Source: Balneola sp.
GTDB lineage: Bacteria > Bacteroidota > Rhodothermia > Balneolales > Balneolaceae
Length of the DNA: 64,000 bases
Reading direction: 5' to 3'
NCBI GenBank assembly: GCA_017640785.1
Contig: JAEPPZ010000011.1
Coordinates: 105,691 to 169,690 of the forward strand
The position numbers and the translations under genes are program-made. A model generated the notes under the pieces. It did no database searches and was not told the DNA's origin. It was given only the letters and a program-made list of their open reading frames with translations. Every line of letters starts with the position of its first letter. The stretch's first letter is position 1. Below, one piece after another: positions 34,676 to 43,715 of the stretch.

Positions 34676-37573
34676 ATGAATATCAGCTTTGAAAAAGAAA
34701 CATTTGCACATCGCCACAACGGGAATGATCCTGAAGCAATTACCGAAATGCTTAAAACTATCAAGGCTGAATCAATTGATCAGCTGATAGACGAAACCAT
34801 TCCGGAAAATATTCGCTTACAGGAAAAACTCAACTTACCTAAGGCACAGAGCGAAGTTGATTTTTTAGCTGGTTTTAAAAAACTGGCCTCAAAAAATAAA
34901 ATATTCAAATCGTACATCGGTATGGGTTATTACGATACTCATGTTCCGAATGTAATTAAGAGAAATATTTTAGAAAACCCGGCATGGTACACCGCTTACA
35001 CTCCGTATCAGGCAGAGATAGCTCAAGGAAGACTGGAAGCTCTGATAAATTTCCAGACATTGGTAAGCGATCTTACAGGTATGGAATTAGCTAATGCTTC
35101 ATTACTGGATGAAGGAACCGCTGCAGCAGAAGCCATGAGCATGTTACTGGGGCAGAGAAAAGGAGCTAAGCGAAAGGAAGCTAATGTAATTTTTGTAAGT
35201 GATCGTTGTCATCCTCAAACAATTGATGTACTCCAAACTAGAGCTGAACCAATAGGCATTGAAGTTGTAGTTGGAGATCATAATGAAGTAGATGTAACTG
35301 ATCCGAAGTTGTTTGCACTGCTTTTGCAATATCCAGCTACAGATGGATCAGTAATTGATTACACAAGTTTGATAGCAGCAGCCCATGAAAATGCAGTACA
35401 TGCTGTGGTTGCTGCCGATCTGATGAGTTTAACTTTACTAACACCTCCCGGTGAAATGGGTGCAGATGTAGTGGTAGGAACTACACAAAGATTTGGAGTT
35501 CCGATGGGATACGGTGGACCGCATGCTGCCTACTTCGCAACTAAAGAAGATTTTAAAAGACAGATTCCGGGCAGAATAATTGGTGTAACTCAGGACGCTG
35601 AAGGAAAGCCGGCTTACAGAATGGCGCTTCAAACCCGTGAGCAACATATCCGCAGGGAAAAAGCGACTTCAAATATTTGTACCGCTCAGGTATTACTGGC
35701 TGTGATGGCGGGAATGTACGGAGTGTATCACGGACCGAAAGGTTTGAAAAAGATCGCATCAAAAATTCACGGATTGACAAAACTTACCAAATCCGGGTTA
35801 GAAGCGATGGGTGTTTCTGTAGAAACGGATGTATTTTTTGATACCATCACTGTTAAAGCTTCTGAAAAGAAAGTTCGTAAGATCGCAGAAGAGAACGAGA
35901 TCAACTTCAGATATTTAGGTGACAACCGAATCGGGATTTCCTTTGACGAAGCCAAAGAGTTGGAAGATGTTCAGGAAGTACTTTCTGTGTTTGCAAAAGC
36001 GGAGGGTAGAACTTCGAACTTTGATGTGGAAGCACATGCCGAAAAAGCGGAAGTAAAATTGCCGGAAGAATTAGCAAGAACTTCAGAATATTTGGACCAT
36101 CCTGTATTCAACTTGTACCATACCGAGCATGAAATGCTTCGTTATATGAAGCGATTGGAGAATAAGGATCTTTCACTGGTTCATTCGATGATCTCGCTGG
36201 GTTCTTGTACGATGAAACTGAATGCAACAGCAGAAATGATACCGGTTACATGGCCTGAATTTGGTCAAATGCATCCGTTTGTTCCGGTTGAGCAGGCAGA
36301 AGGATATACTCAACTTTTCAATGAATTAGATGAATGGTTGAGTTCGTTGACAGGTTTTCATAAAGTTTCTATGCAGCCAAATTCGGGTGCACAAGGCGAA
36401 TATGCCGGATTGATGACGATAAGAGCTTATCACCAAAGCAGGGGAGATGATCACAGAAATGTAGCACTAATTCCGAATTCTGCTCACGGTACAAATCCTG
36501 CCAGTGCTGTAATGGCCGGTATGGATGTTGTAGTTGTGGATACAGATAAGCACGGAAATATTTCCATGGATGATCTGGAAGCTAAGACGGTAAAATACAG
36601 CGACCGACTTGCAGCTCTGATGGTTACTTATCCTTCAACTCATGGAGTATTTGAGCACCGGATCAAAGATATTTGCGATCTTATCCACGAACATGGCGGA
36701 CAGGTTTACATGGATGGAGCAAACATGAATGCTCAGGTTGGTTTGACAAGTCCCGGTTTTATCGGAGCGGATGTTTGTCACCTGAATCTTCATAAAACAT
36801 TCTGTATTCCACACGGTGGTGGTGGACCAGGAATGGGACCGATCGGAGTTGCAGAACATTTAGCACCGTTCTTATCCAGTCATGCTGTAATCAAAACAGG
36901 TGGAGAAAAAGGAATTTCCGCTGTTTCGGCAGCGCCTTACGGAAGTGCCAGCATTTTGACGATCTCTTACGCATATATAGCAATGATGGGTGAGTCAGGA
37001 TTAACCGACGCTACCAGAATGGCTATTCTGAATGCGAATTACATCAAAGATATTCTGGACGATCATTATCCGATCCTTTACACAGGCAAAACCGGTCGTT
37101 CGGCACATGAGTTTATAATTGATTTGCGTCCATTTAAGCAAAGCGCAGGAATTGAAGCAGTTGATCTTGCAAAGCGTTTGATGGATTTTGGCTTTCATGC
37201 ACCAACAATGAGTTTCCCGGTTGCAGGAACACTGATGATAGAGCCAACAGAAAGCGAAAGCAAAGAAGAGCTGGATCGTTTTTGTGACGCTATGATCGAG
37301 ATCAGAAATGAAATTCGTGAGATAGAAGAAGGCAAAGCTGATAAAGAAAGTAATGTGCTGAAACATGCTCCGCACACGATGAGAGTAGTTATGGATTCAG
37401 ATTGGAATCGTGATTATGATCGTGAAAAAGGAGTATTCCCGTTAGAACATCTACGCGAAAATAAATTCTGGCCAAGTGTTTCCAGAGTGGACGATGCTTA
37501 CGGTGACCGAAACTTAATGTGTTCTTGTATTCCTATTGATGCGTATGCTATTGAGGAAGTGGAAGGAGAGTAG
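34676..37573 (+). CDS. gcvP: Glycine dehydrogenase (decarboxylating), P-protein
   Basis: A 965-residue single-chain P-protein of the glycine cleavage system. It decarboxylates glycine with pyridoxal phosphate and passes the aminomethyl group to the lipoyl arm of H-protein (GcvH, not in this window). The two fused halves are visible: N-terminal [20 protein letters not shown] and C-terminal [20 protein letters not shown]. The PLP lysine is K707 in [15 protein letters not shown]. Length is normal for the fused type. Monocistronic by layout. Confidence 0.95.
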   Translation: MNISFEKETFAHRHNGNDPEAITEMLKTIKAESIDQLIDETIPENIRLQEKLNLPKAQSEVDFLAGFKKLASKNKIFKSYIGMGYYDTHVPNVIKRNILENPAWYTAYTPYQAEIAQGRLEALINFQTLVSDLTGMELANASLLDEGTAAAEAMSMLLGQRKGAKRKEANVIFVSDRCHPQTIDVLQTRAEPIGIEVVVGDHNEVDVTDPKLFALLLQYPATDGSVIDYTSLIAAAHENAVHAVVAADLMSLTLLTPPGEMGADVVVGTTQRFGVPMGYGGPHAAYFATKEDFKRQIPGRIIGVTQDAEGKPAYRMALQTREQHIRREKATSNICTAQVLLAVMAGMYGVYHGPKGLKKIASKIHGLTKLTKSGLEAMGVSVETDVFFDTITVKASEKKVRKIAEENEINFRYLGDNRIGISFDEAKELEDVQEVLSVFAKAEGRTSNFDVEAHAEKAEVKLPEELARTSEYLDHPVFNLYHTEHEMLRYMKRLENKDLSLVHSMISLGSCTMKLNATAEMIPVTWPEFGQMHPFVPVEQAEGYTQLFNELDEWLSSLTGFHKVSMQPNSGAQGEYAGLMTIRAYHQSRGDDHRNVALIPNSAHGTNPASAVMAGMDVVVVDTDKHGNISMDDLEAKTVKYSDRLAALMVTYPSTHGVFEHRIKDICDLIHEHGGQVYMDGANMNAQVGLTSPGFIGADVCHLNLHKTFCIPHGGGGPGMGPIGVAEHLAPFLSSHAVIKTGGEKGISAVSAAPYGSASILTISYAYIAMMGESGLTDATRMAILNANYIKDILDDHYPILYTGKTGRSAHEFIIDLRPFKQSAGIEAVDLAKRLMDFGFHAPTMSFPVAGTLMIEPTESESKEELDRFCDAMIEIRNEIREIEEGKADKESNVLKHAPHTMRVVMDSDWNRDYDREKGVFPLEHLRENKFWPSVSRVDDAYGDRNLMCSCIPIDAYAIEEVEGE

Positions 37574-37628
37574 AGTATTCAATAACGAATATTGAATATC
37601 CAATTTTGAACATCAAATACTGATTGAC

Positions 37629-38930
37629 ATGAAAGCAATAGTTCTAATAATTTCTTTTTTATTTATACAATCAAATGTGCTTGCACAACTTTCTGCAGTT
37701 GAAAGTAAACTGATAGATCGGGTTGATTACAATAATGAAGATGGATTAGAGCTTCTGAAAGAGATCATAGCCATTAATAGTGGAACCATGAATTTTGAAG
37801 GAGTGAAGCAGGTAGGAGATGTGCTTCGCAAAGAATTCGATGATCTTGGTTTTGAAACTATTTGGGAAGATGGTTCAAAATTCAATCGCTCCGGACATTT
37901 GATCGCCAAGCACTTCGGCAGTGAAGATGCTCCAAAAATTCTTTTGATCGGACATTTGGATACCGTATTCGAAAAAGACTCTCCGTTTCAGGAAATGACC
38001 ATGGTTGATGAAAACACCATGAAAGCTCCCGGCATTGCGGACATGAAAGGAGGAGATGTGATTATGCTTCAAGCCTTAAGAGCATTGAAAGAAAATAACC
38101 ATTTGAAAGATATGAACATCTGGGTGGTTATGACCGGTGACGAAGAGTATAGTGGATCGCCACTAGAGCTATCAAAGAAAGCGTTGATCGATGCCGCAAA
38201 ATGGGCAGATATTGCTATCGGTTTTGAAAACGGCGATGGAAACCCGGCAACTGCTAATATCTCCAGAAGAGGTTCCATAAAATGGGAATTAAAAACGGAA
38301 GGAAATCCGGCGCACTCGTCTCAGATATTTCGTGAAGATGTTGGAGCCGGAGCTATTTTTGAAGCTTCCCGAATTTTGAATGCTTTTTATGAAGAACTCA
38401 GATCAGAAGAGTTTTTGACCTTCAATCCGGGAATGATCATTGGTGGAACAACCATCGAACATGATGATGTTAATAAATCTGGGACTGCATTCGGGAAAGA
38501 CAATGTGGTTTCGAAAGAAGTAATAATATCCGGAGATCTTCGAGGACTTTCACCAGAACAGGTAGAGCGCGTAAAAGCAAAGATGCAGGATATTGTTTCT
38601 CAAAATAGGCCTCAAACCAAAGCAACGCTTACATTTTATCCCGGTTACCCGCCAATGGCACCAACCGATGGTAACAGAGAGCTACTTTCCATTTATTCTG
38701 ATGTTAGTGAAGATCTGGGTCAGGGAAAAGTAGTGGCTGTAAATCCACTTAAAGCCGGAGCTGCTGATGTTTCCTTTACCGCTGATTTTGTAGATATGGC
38801 GATCGACGCAGTTGGAATGAGCGGTGCAGACGACCATACGGTGAATGAAACAGGATATCTTCCGAAGTTTAAAACACAGACTCAAAGAGCAGCGATCTTG
38901 CTTCTTAGATTACAGGGTTGGGAGAAATAG
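37629..38930 (+). CDS. Secreted M20 family metallopeptidase (CPG2-like)
   Basis: A 433-residue zinc peptidase with signal peptide (MKAIVLIISFLFIQSNVLAQ). M20 ligand motifs are visible: LLIGHLDTVF, IADMKGGDVIML, VMTGDEEYSGSP and, near the end, SGADDHTVNETGYLP. A dimerisation domain occupies the middle. The closest familiar type is glutamate carboxypeptidase G2, but the substrate cannot be set from sequence. It follows gcvP by 55 bases that contain a short ttgaatatcc-type repeat. Confidence 0.88.
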   Translation: MKAIVLIISFLFIQSNVLAQLSAVESKLIDRVDYNNEDGLELLKEIIAINSGTMNFEGVKQVGDVLRKEFDDLGFETIWEDGSKFNRSGHLIAKHFGSEDAPKILLIGHLDTVFEKDSPFQEMTMVDENTMKAPGIADMKGGDVIMLQALRALKENNHLKDMNIWVVMTGDEEYSGSPLELSKKALIDAAKWADIAIGFENGDGNPATANISRRGSIKWELKTEGNPAHSSQIFREDVGAGAIFEASRILNAFYEELRSEEFLTFNPGMIIGGTTIEHDDVNKSGTAFGKDNVVSKEVIISGDLRGLSPEQVERVKAKMQDIVSQNRPQTKATLTFYPGYPPMAPTDGNRELLSIYSDVSEDLGQGKVVAVNPLKAGAADVSFTADFVDMAIDAVGMSGADDHTVNETGYLPKFKTQTQRAAILLLRLQGWEK

Positions 38931-38933
38931 TCT

Positions 38934-38990
38934 AACCACAGAGGGCACAGAGAAATATTAATTCTCAAAACCTCTGTGAACTTTGTGGTT
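38934..38990. repeat. Interrupted hairpin between convergent genes
   Basis: Outer arms aaccaca/tgtggtt and inner arms cacagag/ctctgtg. This accaca...tgtggt sequence type is familiar from intergenic regions of many bacteria (from memory). It may serve as a terminator for both flanking genes. Confidence 0.65.
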
Positions 38991-38996
38991 TAAAAC

Positions 38997-39614
38997 CTAA
39001 ACCAATACTCCACCTTTTCCTTCCCGGATCAATATCGGCTCTCTTCCCGTAAGATCGATCACTGTAGAAGCTTCATTTCCACCAAATCCTCCATCTATAA
39101 CCACGTCTACCTGGTGCTTCCATTCATCAAACATCAAGCTTGGGTCTGTTGTGTATTCCAACAGTTCGTCATCATCTTTTATGGAAGTTGATACGATCGG
39201 ATTTCCTAATTCCCGAACCAGCGCCAAAGCTATTTGATTGTCTGGAACTCGAATTCCAACCGTTTTCTTTTTTCTGAATACGCCGGGTAAACTGTTACTT
39301 CCGGGAAGTATAAAGGTATATGGTCCGGGAAGATTTCGCTTCAATATCTTAAAAGTCTGCGTTTCAATTTGTGCGACATGATCCGACAAATTACTCAGGT
39401 CTTCACAGATAAAAGAGAAGTTGGCTTTGTCTAATCGAACTCCTTTAATACGGGCAAGCTTTTCCAATGCTGACTTATTGGTTATGTCACAGCCCAATCC
39501 GTAAACAGTATCAGTAGGATAAATAACCAATCCGCCGTTTCTCAGGATTTCAACAATATGTTTGAGTTTCTTTCTATCTACATGATCTTCGTATAATTTT
39601 ATCAGCTCAGACAT
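38997..39614 (-). CDS. YciO/YrdC-type Sua5 family protein
   Basis: A 205-residue single-domain protein of the Sua5/YciO/YrdC family. YrdC/Sua5 members make threonylcarbamoyl-AMP for tRNA t6A; YciO members are related but their role is less certain. Visible: GGLVIYPTDTVYGLGCDI, then RIKGVRLDKANFSFICEDLSNLS, PGPYTFILPGS and VGIRVPDN. The segment FSFICEDLSNLS is more like YciO than TsaC, so I do not assign tsaC. A true t6A synthase may lie elsewhere. Confidence 0.8.
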   Translation of the reverse strand: MSELIKLYEDHVDRKKLKHIVEILRNGGLVIYPTDTVYGLGCDITNKSALEKLARIKGVRLDKANFSFICEDLSNLSDHVAQIETQTFKILKRNLPGPYTFILPGSNSLPGVFRKKKTVGIRVPDNQIALALVRELGNPIVSTSIKDDDELLEYTTDPSLMFDEWKHQVDVVIDGGFGGNEASTVIDLTGREPILIREGKGGVLV

Positions 39615-39691
39615 TGATGACTCCGGTTAGTTTTTTGTTGCTATATTATGATTGAAATTCGAACCAATCTCAATACAAACTAAACAAAAAT

Positions 39692-40237
39692 ATGAGATAC
39701 GCATTCCTTTTAATTGCACTGATTTTTTGTACCACTTTATCAGCACAACCTCCTCAGGATTTTTGGAATTCTATAGAGAAGATCTGTGGAAAATCTTATG
39801 AAGGTAAGGTATTGGAAGCTCCGGAAGATGATGCATTCAGAAAACTAAGATTGGTTATGCATGTCCGTTCGTGCAAAGAGAAAGAAATAAGAATTCCATT
39901 TTTTGCCGGGGAAGATCGTTCCAGAACATGGGTGTTAACTTTGGAAAATGACAGAATTAAGTTGAAGCATGTTCACCGTCATGAAGACGGAAGCGAAGAT
40001 GAGATCACACAATACGGTGGAACAGCATCCAATCACGGAATTGCAACTACTCAAACCTTTCCAGCTGATAATTTCACTGCTGAATTAATTCCCGCTGCTG
40101 CAAGCAATGTGTGGTGGATAGAGATCGAAGACGGAAAGACCTTTACTTATAACCTGAGAAGACTGGGAACGGATCGTTATTTTAGTATACAATTTGATCT
40201 GACCACTGAAATCGAAACTCCTCCGGCTCCATGGTGA
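39692..40237 (+). CDS. Small secreted protein of unknown function
   Basis: A 181-residue exported protein with a clear signal peptide (MRYAFLLIALIFCTTLSAQ). The mature part is probably beta-rich (LRLVMHVRSCKEKEIRIPFF, SRTWVLTLENDRIKLKHVHRHEDG) and has two Cys that could pair. I do not recognise a named family. It is followed by about 700 bases without genes. Confidence 0.7.
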   Translation: MRYAFLLIALIFCTTLSAQPPQDFWNSIEKICGKSYEGKVLEAPEDDAFRKLRLVMHVRSCKEKEIRIPFFAGEDRSRTWVLTLENDRIKLKHVHRHEDGSEDEITQYGGTASNHGIATTQTFPADNFTAELIPAAASNVWWIEIEDGKTFTYNLRRLGTDRYFSIQFDLTTEIETPPAPW

Positions 40238-40332
40238 TTATGCTAGCTAATTCGCTGACAAAATTCGGGATTGTAGATGTCTTGTAATTCGTTGACAGAT
40301 TAATAGTGAACGTTCTGGAAAAATTCGCCCTT

Positions 40333-40481
40333 AGTATTTAAGACGGAAAAGAGAGCGTGATCCGGACGCGTCTGCGAAGCAGGAATAATCCTTTCTGGTG
40401 AAGAGTCTAATAACTTTCTCAGAACGAGAGAAGACCTTTAGGATTATTCAGCGCAGGATCAGTGAACCCGTCTTAAATACT
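40333..40481. repeat. 149-bp structured inverted-repeat unit
   Basis: Perfect 14-bp outer arms, agtatttaagacgg and ccgtcttaaatact, enclose a second pair, aataatcct/aggattatt, and a palindrome gacgcgtc. It could fold into one long hairpin as DNA or RNA. Confidence 0.75.
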
Positions 40482-40491
40482 TCTGCTTGAT

Positions 40492-40527
40492 CTTTTGTCC
40501 CGTTCGAACGGGATATCAAGACAAAAG
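40492..40527. repeat. Hairpin with palindromic core
   Basis: Arms cttttgtc and gacaaaag flank a perfect 14-bp palindrome, cccgttcgaacggg (40499-40512). Confidence 0.75.
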
Positions 40528-40583
40528 TAGGTGCCCTTGTGCTAAGTTAAGCCTTTTTATAAGATTCGGTTCCTTAGCTCTAT

Positions 40584-40607
40584 GTACTTTTGTACCGACA
40601 AAAGTAC
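40584..40607. repeat. GTACTTTTGT hairpin, copy 2
   Basis: Same perfect 10-bp stem as at 11224-11247, loop accg. It directly precedes the MITE-like element. Confidence 0.8.
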
Positions 40608-40795
40608 CAAAAGCTCCCGACAAGAATTATTGGCGCGAACTCCATTACATCGACTAATCATTACAAAAGGTCTTCGGTCATATGATACATATTCACAAAT
40701 CAGCCTGAATGTAATGATTGCTCCTCCGGAGCCGTCGATTTCATTACGTTCTTGGCTCGCCAATAATTCTAAAGGTCGGTGGAATTGGAGGCTTT
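40608..40795. repeat. MITE-like element, copy 1
   Basis: Perfect 13-bp terminal inverted repeats, agaattattggcg (40623-40635) and cgccaataattct (40758-40770), bound a 148-bp core. Outside them, ccgac/gtcgg and aaaagctcc/ggaggctttt continue the inverted pairing with small gaps, so the full structure spans about 190 bases. A second copy lies inverted at 63851-64000 with 147 of 150 bases identical. There is no believable gene inside. Confidence 0.9.
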
Positions 40796-40935
40796 TTCTG
40801 AAATCGTCAGAATTATAAACAAGTCAATTTTTGTAAGTGAATTATTTAACTTATACAGGATGACCCTATATGTTTTACTGTCAAAACCCGCCAACGAATT
40901 ACATGCTATCTACACCTGATAATTTTATACCAGTC

Positions 40936-41385
40936 TTATTTTGATAATGAAGTATTAATGCTCATCTCACTCATCAGTGTTCTGTGAACAGGGCACTTTT
41001 TTGAGATTTCTAACAATTTATCCAGTTGTTCTTGAGATAAATCACCTTTAATGATGAGTTCTTTTTCAATAGTATCTATTTTTGAAGAGGAATTTTCGCA
41101 ATTCGCGCAATCATCTGCATGACGTTTGTCATGTCTCATTTCTATATAAATATCCTCAACCGGCCATTTTTTCCCGCGGGCATACATCTTCATAGTCATT
41201 GCAGTGCAAGTACCCAAACTCATTAGCAAAAGGTCATATGGATCGGGACCCTGATCTTGTCCACCTTCTACACTTGGAGGTTCATCAGAAATGATCTCAT
41301 GCTTTCCGGCAGTTAGCGTTGTTTTAAAAGGTTCATCAGCCGGTAAATGAACATGAACGATCTTCTTTTCTTCTGGATCTGACAT
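40936..41385 (-). CDS. OsmC-family peroxiredoxin-like protein
   Basis: A 149-residue cytoplasmic protein of the OsmC/Ohr family, thiol peroxidases that reduce organic hydroperoxides. Visible are the first Cys in LLLMSLGTCTAMTMKMYA and the second in EISKKCPVHRTLM, the pair expected for catalysis. An extra pair C-x2-C (DDCANCE) lies between them. This subtype resembles YhfA/OsmC-like proteins more than Ohr. It lies alone between two long repeat regions. Confidence 0.88.
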   Translation of the reverse strand: MSDPEEKKIVHVHLPADEPFKTTLTAGKHEIISDEPPSVEGGQDQGPDPYDLLLMSLGTCTAMTMKMYARGKKWPVEDIYIEMRHDKRHADDCANCENSSSKIDTIEKELIIKGDLSQEQLDKLLEISKKCPVHRTLMSEMSINTSLSK

Positions 41386-41520
41386 ATTATTGGTATGAGT
41401 TTAGAATTTAGTCTCAATAAGCAAAATAAAGCTTCAAGATTCAAAAGAGTTGGAGATTTTCTTTGATTGTATCTTTAAAAGACTCTGAGAACTCAGTATC
41501 GAGCATATATATAGAAATAG

Positions 41521-41557
41521 GGTCATCCTGTCCGCCAGTTGGCGGATCAGGATCTTT
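41521..41557. repeat. GTCATCCTG hairpin variant with long GC stem
   Basis: gatcctg-like arms enclose tccgcca/tggcgga, combining the stem at 1292-1320 with the outer part of the 10924-10951 repeat. It shows that the two families share modules. Confidence 0.65.
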
Positions 41558-41630
41558 GTGAGGATTGATTCTAGTTGTTATATCCGAAACAACGATCAAC
41601 GCTGACACAACCTCCATGACCCCGCTTTGT

Positions 41631-41722
41631 GGTCATTCCTGCGTAGGCAGGAATCCGGATCTTTATCAAAGAATGTGATCCTAAAAAAGATCCAGATTTC
41701 GGGCATACGCCGCGAGATGACT
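41631..41722. repeat. GGTCATTCCTGC ~91-bp unit, copy 1
   Basis: Starts ggtcattcctgc, with the hairpin attcctgc/gcaggaat, and ends cataccgccg-like ggcatacgccgcgagatgact. Copy 2 at 41896-41986 shares both ends. Confidence 0.75.
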
Positions 41723-41743
41723 TTAACTTATTCTTGAGGAAGT

Positions 41744-41887
41744 AACGGACCTCCCCAATTCATAAACAAATTCTTTGGTTCTGAGTAGTTCGCCCCTCCT
41801 TGGATAAGGAGGGGAATTACCGAATGGATTCTAATTTTATCAACGAGTCCTCCTCCTGTTGCAGGAGGAGAAAGAGGAGGTCTTTTC
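41744..41887. repeat. GACCTCC MITE-like element, copy B
   Basis: 144 bases with roughly inverted ends ggacctcc and ggaggtc, and internal hairpins cccctcctt/aaggagggg and cctcctgtt-gcaggagg. It matches copy A at 11021-11187. Confidence 0.8.
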
Positions 41888-41895
41888 TTTTTTAA

Positions 41896-41986
41896 GGTCA
41901 TTCCTGCGGAAAAAGGAATCTAGATCGTAATCAAGAGTGAGATTCTCAAAAAGATCCAGATTTCGGGCATACGCCGCGAGATGACT
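41896..41986. repeat. GGTCATTCCTGC ~91-bp unit, copy 2
   Basis: Second copy of 41631-41722; the last 34 bases, from aaagatccagatttc onward, are identical. Confidence 0.75.
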
Positions 41987-42043
41987 ATACTCTTTAATGT
42001 AATTTCAGAATCTGCACAGTCCGGGCTAAGAATCTTTACAACC

Positions 42044-42232
42044 GTTCGGACTAAAGTCCTCTCTGGTGAACTTGATTCTGAACATTGAATGTGATTTAGA
42101 TTTGCTCAGGTACACCAGCCAGGGATTTATCCCGCAGCGAATGAAGGCGGGTAAATCGTAAGTCGCAGAACCTGAAGGATCTGCTGGTTTAAAGTCACGC
42201 AACGAAATTTATGCTAGTAGGGCGTTCACGCC
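42044..42232 (+). repeat. 188-bp structured direct repeat, copy 1
   Basis: Starts with the hairpin ggactaaagtcc and ends with ggcgttcacgcc, itself a small hairpin. Copy 2 at 42472-42659 is the same length to within one base and differs at scattered positions. The paired hairpin ends suggest a structured DNA or RNA unit. Confidence 0.85.
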
Positions 42233-42250
42233 CAGATGTGCAAGCAGTAA

Positions 42251-42352
42251 TTCGATATCCAATACTGAACATCCAATGTCCATTGTCATTCATGTGACGT
42301 TCGTAACTGGATGTTGGGTGTTCCTTGTTCAACGTTGGATATTGGGTTAATT
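42251..42352. repeat. Inverted ccaatat/atattgg repeat pair
   Basis: ccaatactgaacatccaatg and, reversed, gttcaacgttggatattggg face each other around ~30 bases. A similar half-unit lies at 37593-37620 between gcvP and the M20 gene. Confidence 0.6.
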
Positions 42353-42471
42353 AATTTCAAGAGAGTCCTCTCGCGACGTTTGCCCTAGTTTTATAAACTA
42401 TTGAGATGTTCCTAAGGAGTGCCCCTCCCTAGTCTTAGCGGGGGTGGGTCAGCAAACGGAGCTCTGTTGTT

Positions 42472-42659
42472 GTTCGGACTAAAGTCCTCTCTGGTGAACT
42501 TGATTCTGAACGTTTAATGTGATTTAGATTTGCTCAGGTACACCAGCCAGGGAATTATCCCGCAACGAATGAAGGCAGTTAAATTGTATACCGCAGAACC
42601 TGAAGAATCTGCTGGTTTAAAATCACATACGAAATTTATGCTAGTAGGGCGTTCACGCC
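42472..42659 (+). repeat. 188-bp structured direct repeat, copy 2
   Basis: Second copy of 42044-42232, starting 428 bases downstream in the same orientation. Hairpin ends are conserved exactly, while substitutions fall in the middle (for example cattgaatgtg versus cgtttaatgtg). Confidence 0.85.
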
Positions 42660-42899
42660 AGGCGGTTAATTTCGGGCTGTGTTGTTAGCACCCGATCCTG
42701 ATAAAAACTCAATTTCGGTCATTACTGAGAAGCCTGCCTTTGTCGGCAGACAGGCCGCGAGATGACTTCATCACTTTTAAAAAAGTAAAGTAAACCCATC
42801 AGTAATAATTTCATAACAAGCTGATTACCGAATGATTACAAGTAATCAATACAGAGATAACACCAATCTGGTTTCTTTAAACAAAAATCATCTGCATTT

Positions 42900-43715
42900 A
42901 TGAAGAGAAAATTAGATACAGTTGTTATTTCAGATGTTCATCTGGGAACTATTGGTTGCCATGCCATAGAACTTACTCAGTATCTCAATTCCATAGATCC
43001 AAAACGAGTAATTCTGAATGGAGATATCGTTGATATGTGGAATTTTCGGAAGTATTACTGGCCGGAAGCGCACATGCACGTTATCCGCACATTGATAACA
43101 ATGATGACAAATGGTGTGGATATCTATTATTTGACAGGAAATCATGATGAGACTCTTCGAAAAGTATCAAGTCTGCAACTTGGTCCGCTTTTTATCAGAG
43201 ATAAACTGGTGTTAGAACTAAATGGAGAGAAAGTTTGGTTTTTTCATGGCGATATTTTTGACGTTACCATGAAGCACTCTAAATGGATCGCTAAGCTTGG
43301 AGGTCACGGTTACGAATTGCTGATACTTCTGAATCGATGGATCAACAACGTTTCAGAAAAAATGGGATATGGAAAATTATCACTGTCAAAAAAGATCAAA
43401 GACAGCGTTAAAACAGCAGTCAGCTTTATAGATGATTTTGAAGTAACGGCTATGGAACTGGCTATTGATGAAGGCTATGATTACGTGGTTTGCGGGCATA
43501 TTCATCAGCCTAAGATCAGAGGATTCGAGAATGAAAAAGGAACGGTTATCTACCTGAATTCCGGTGACTGGATCGAAAATCTTACTGCACTTGAGTATGA
43601 CGGAAATGAATGGAGTCTCTATAGATATGAAGAAGATATCTTGATGAAGGATCCTCCAAGAGTCAATCAAATGTTCAAGAGCAATGTAAATGAAAACATA
43701 AGTATGCACGGATGA
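42900..43715 (+). CDS. LpxH-like UDP-2,3-diacylglucosamine diphosphatase family phosphoesterase
   Basis: A 271-residue calcineurin-like metallophosphoesterase. Metal motifs are D12-x-H14 (ISDVHLG), NGDIVDMW, TGNHDE and CGHIHQPK. It belongs to the LpxH-like group, which cleaves UDP-2,3-diacylglucosamine in lipid A synthesis in several phyla, but this longer type also occurs in operons with glycosyltransferases and may act on another substrate. It overlaps the glycosyltransferase gene by four bases (ATGA), so the two are translationally coupled. Confidence 0.85.
   Translation: MKRKLDTVVISDVHLGTIGCHAIELTQYLNSIDPKRVILNGDIVDMWNFRKYYWPEAHMHVIRTLITMMTNGVDIYYLTGNHDETLRKVSSLQLGPLFIRDKLVLELNGEKVWFFHGDIFDVTMKHSKWIAKLGGHGYELLILLNRWINNVSEKMGYGKLSLSKKIKDSVKTAVSFIDDFEVTAMELAIDEGYDYVVCGHIHQPKIRGFENEKGTVIYLNSGDWIENLTALEYDGNEWSLYRYEEDILMKDPPRVNQMFKSNVNENISMHG

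Larger units (their letters stand above)
40238..40935. other. Gene-free stretch made of structured repeats
   Basis: No gene. It holds a long palindromic unit (40333-40481), a hairpin with a 14-bp palindromic core (40492-40527), the gtacttttgt hairpin (40584-40607) and the MITE-like element (40608-40795). Open frames here, such as the minus-strand one at 40557-40763, are translations of the repeat and not believable genes. Confidence 0.7.
41386..42899. other. 1.5-kb gene-free repeat mosaic
   Basis: No gene supported on either strand. It is a chain of repeats: the GTCATCCTG hairpin variant (41521-41557), two copies of a ~91-bp unit (41631-41722, 41896-41986), GACCTCC element copy B between them (41744-41887), two copies of a 188-bp unit (42044-42232, 42472-42659) with an inverted ccaatat/atattgg pair between them, and a final hairpin gtctgcc/ggcagac near 42735-42752. 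The last ~130 bases before 42900 look plain and should hold the promoter of the phosphoesterase gene. Confidence 0.75.

Noticed and set aside
39650..39675. tRNA-like TTCGAA segment
   Set aside because: No cloverleaf arms or anticodon stem could be built around it.
40557..40763. Open frame on the minus strand (68 residues), and a plus-strand one at 40582-40818
   Set aside because: Both are translations of the MITE-like element and its flanks; no family pattern, and the copy at 63851-64000 is non-coding in context.
41386..42899. CRISPR array
   Set aside because: Repeat units are long (91-188 bp), only in pairs and from different families, with no short regular repeat-spacer pattern and no cas genes.
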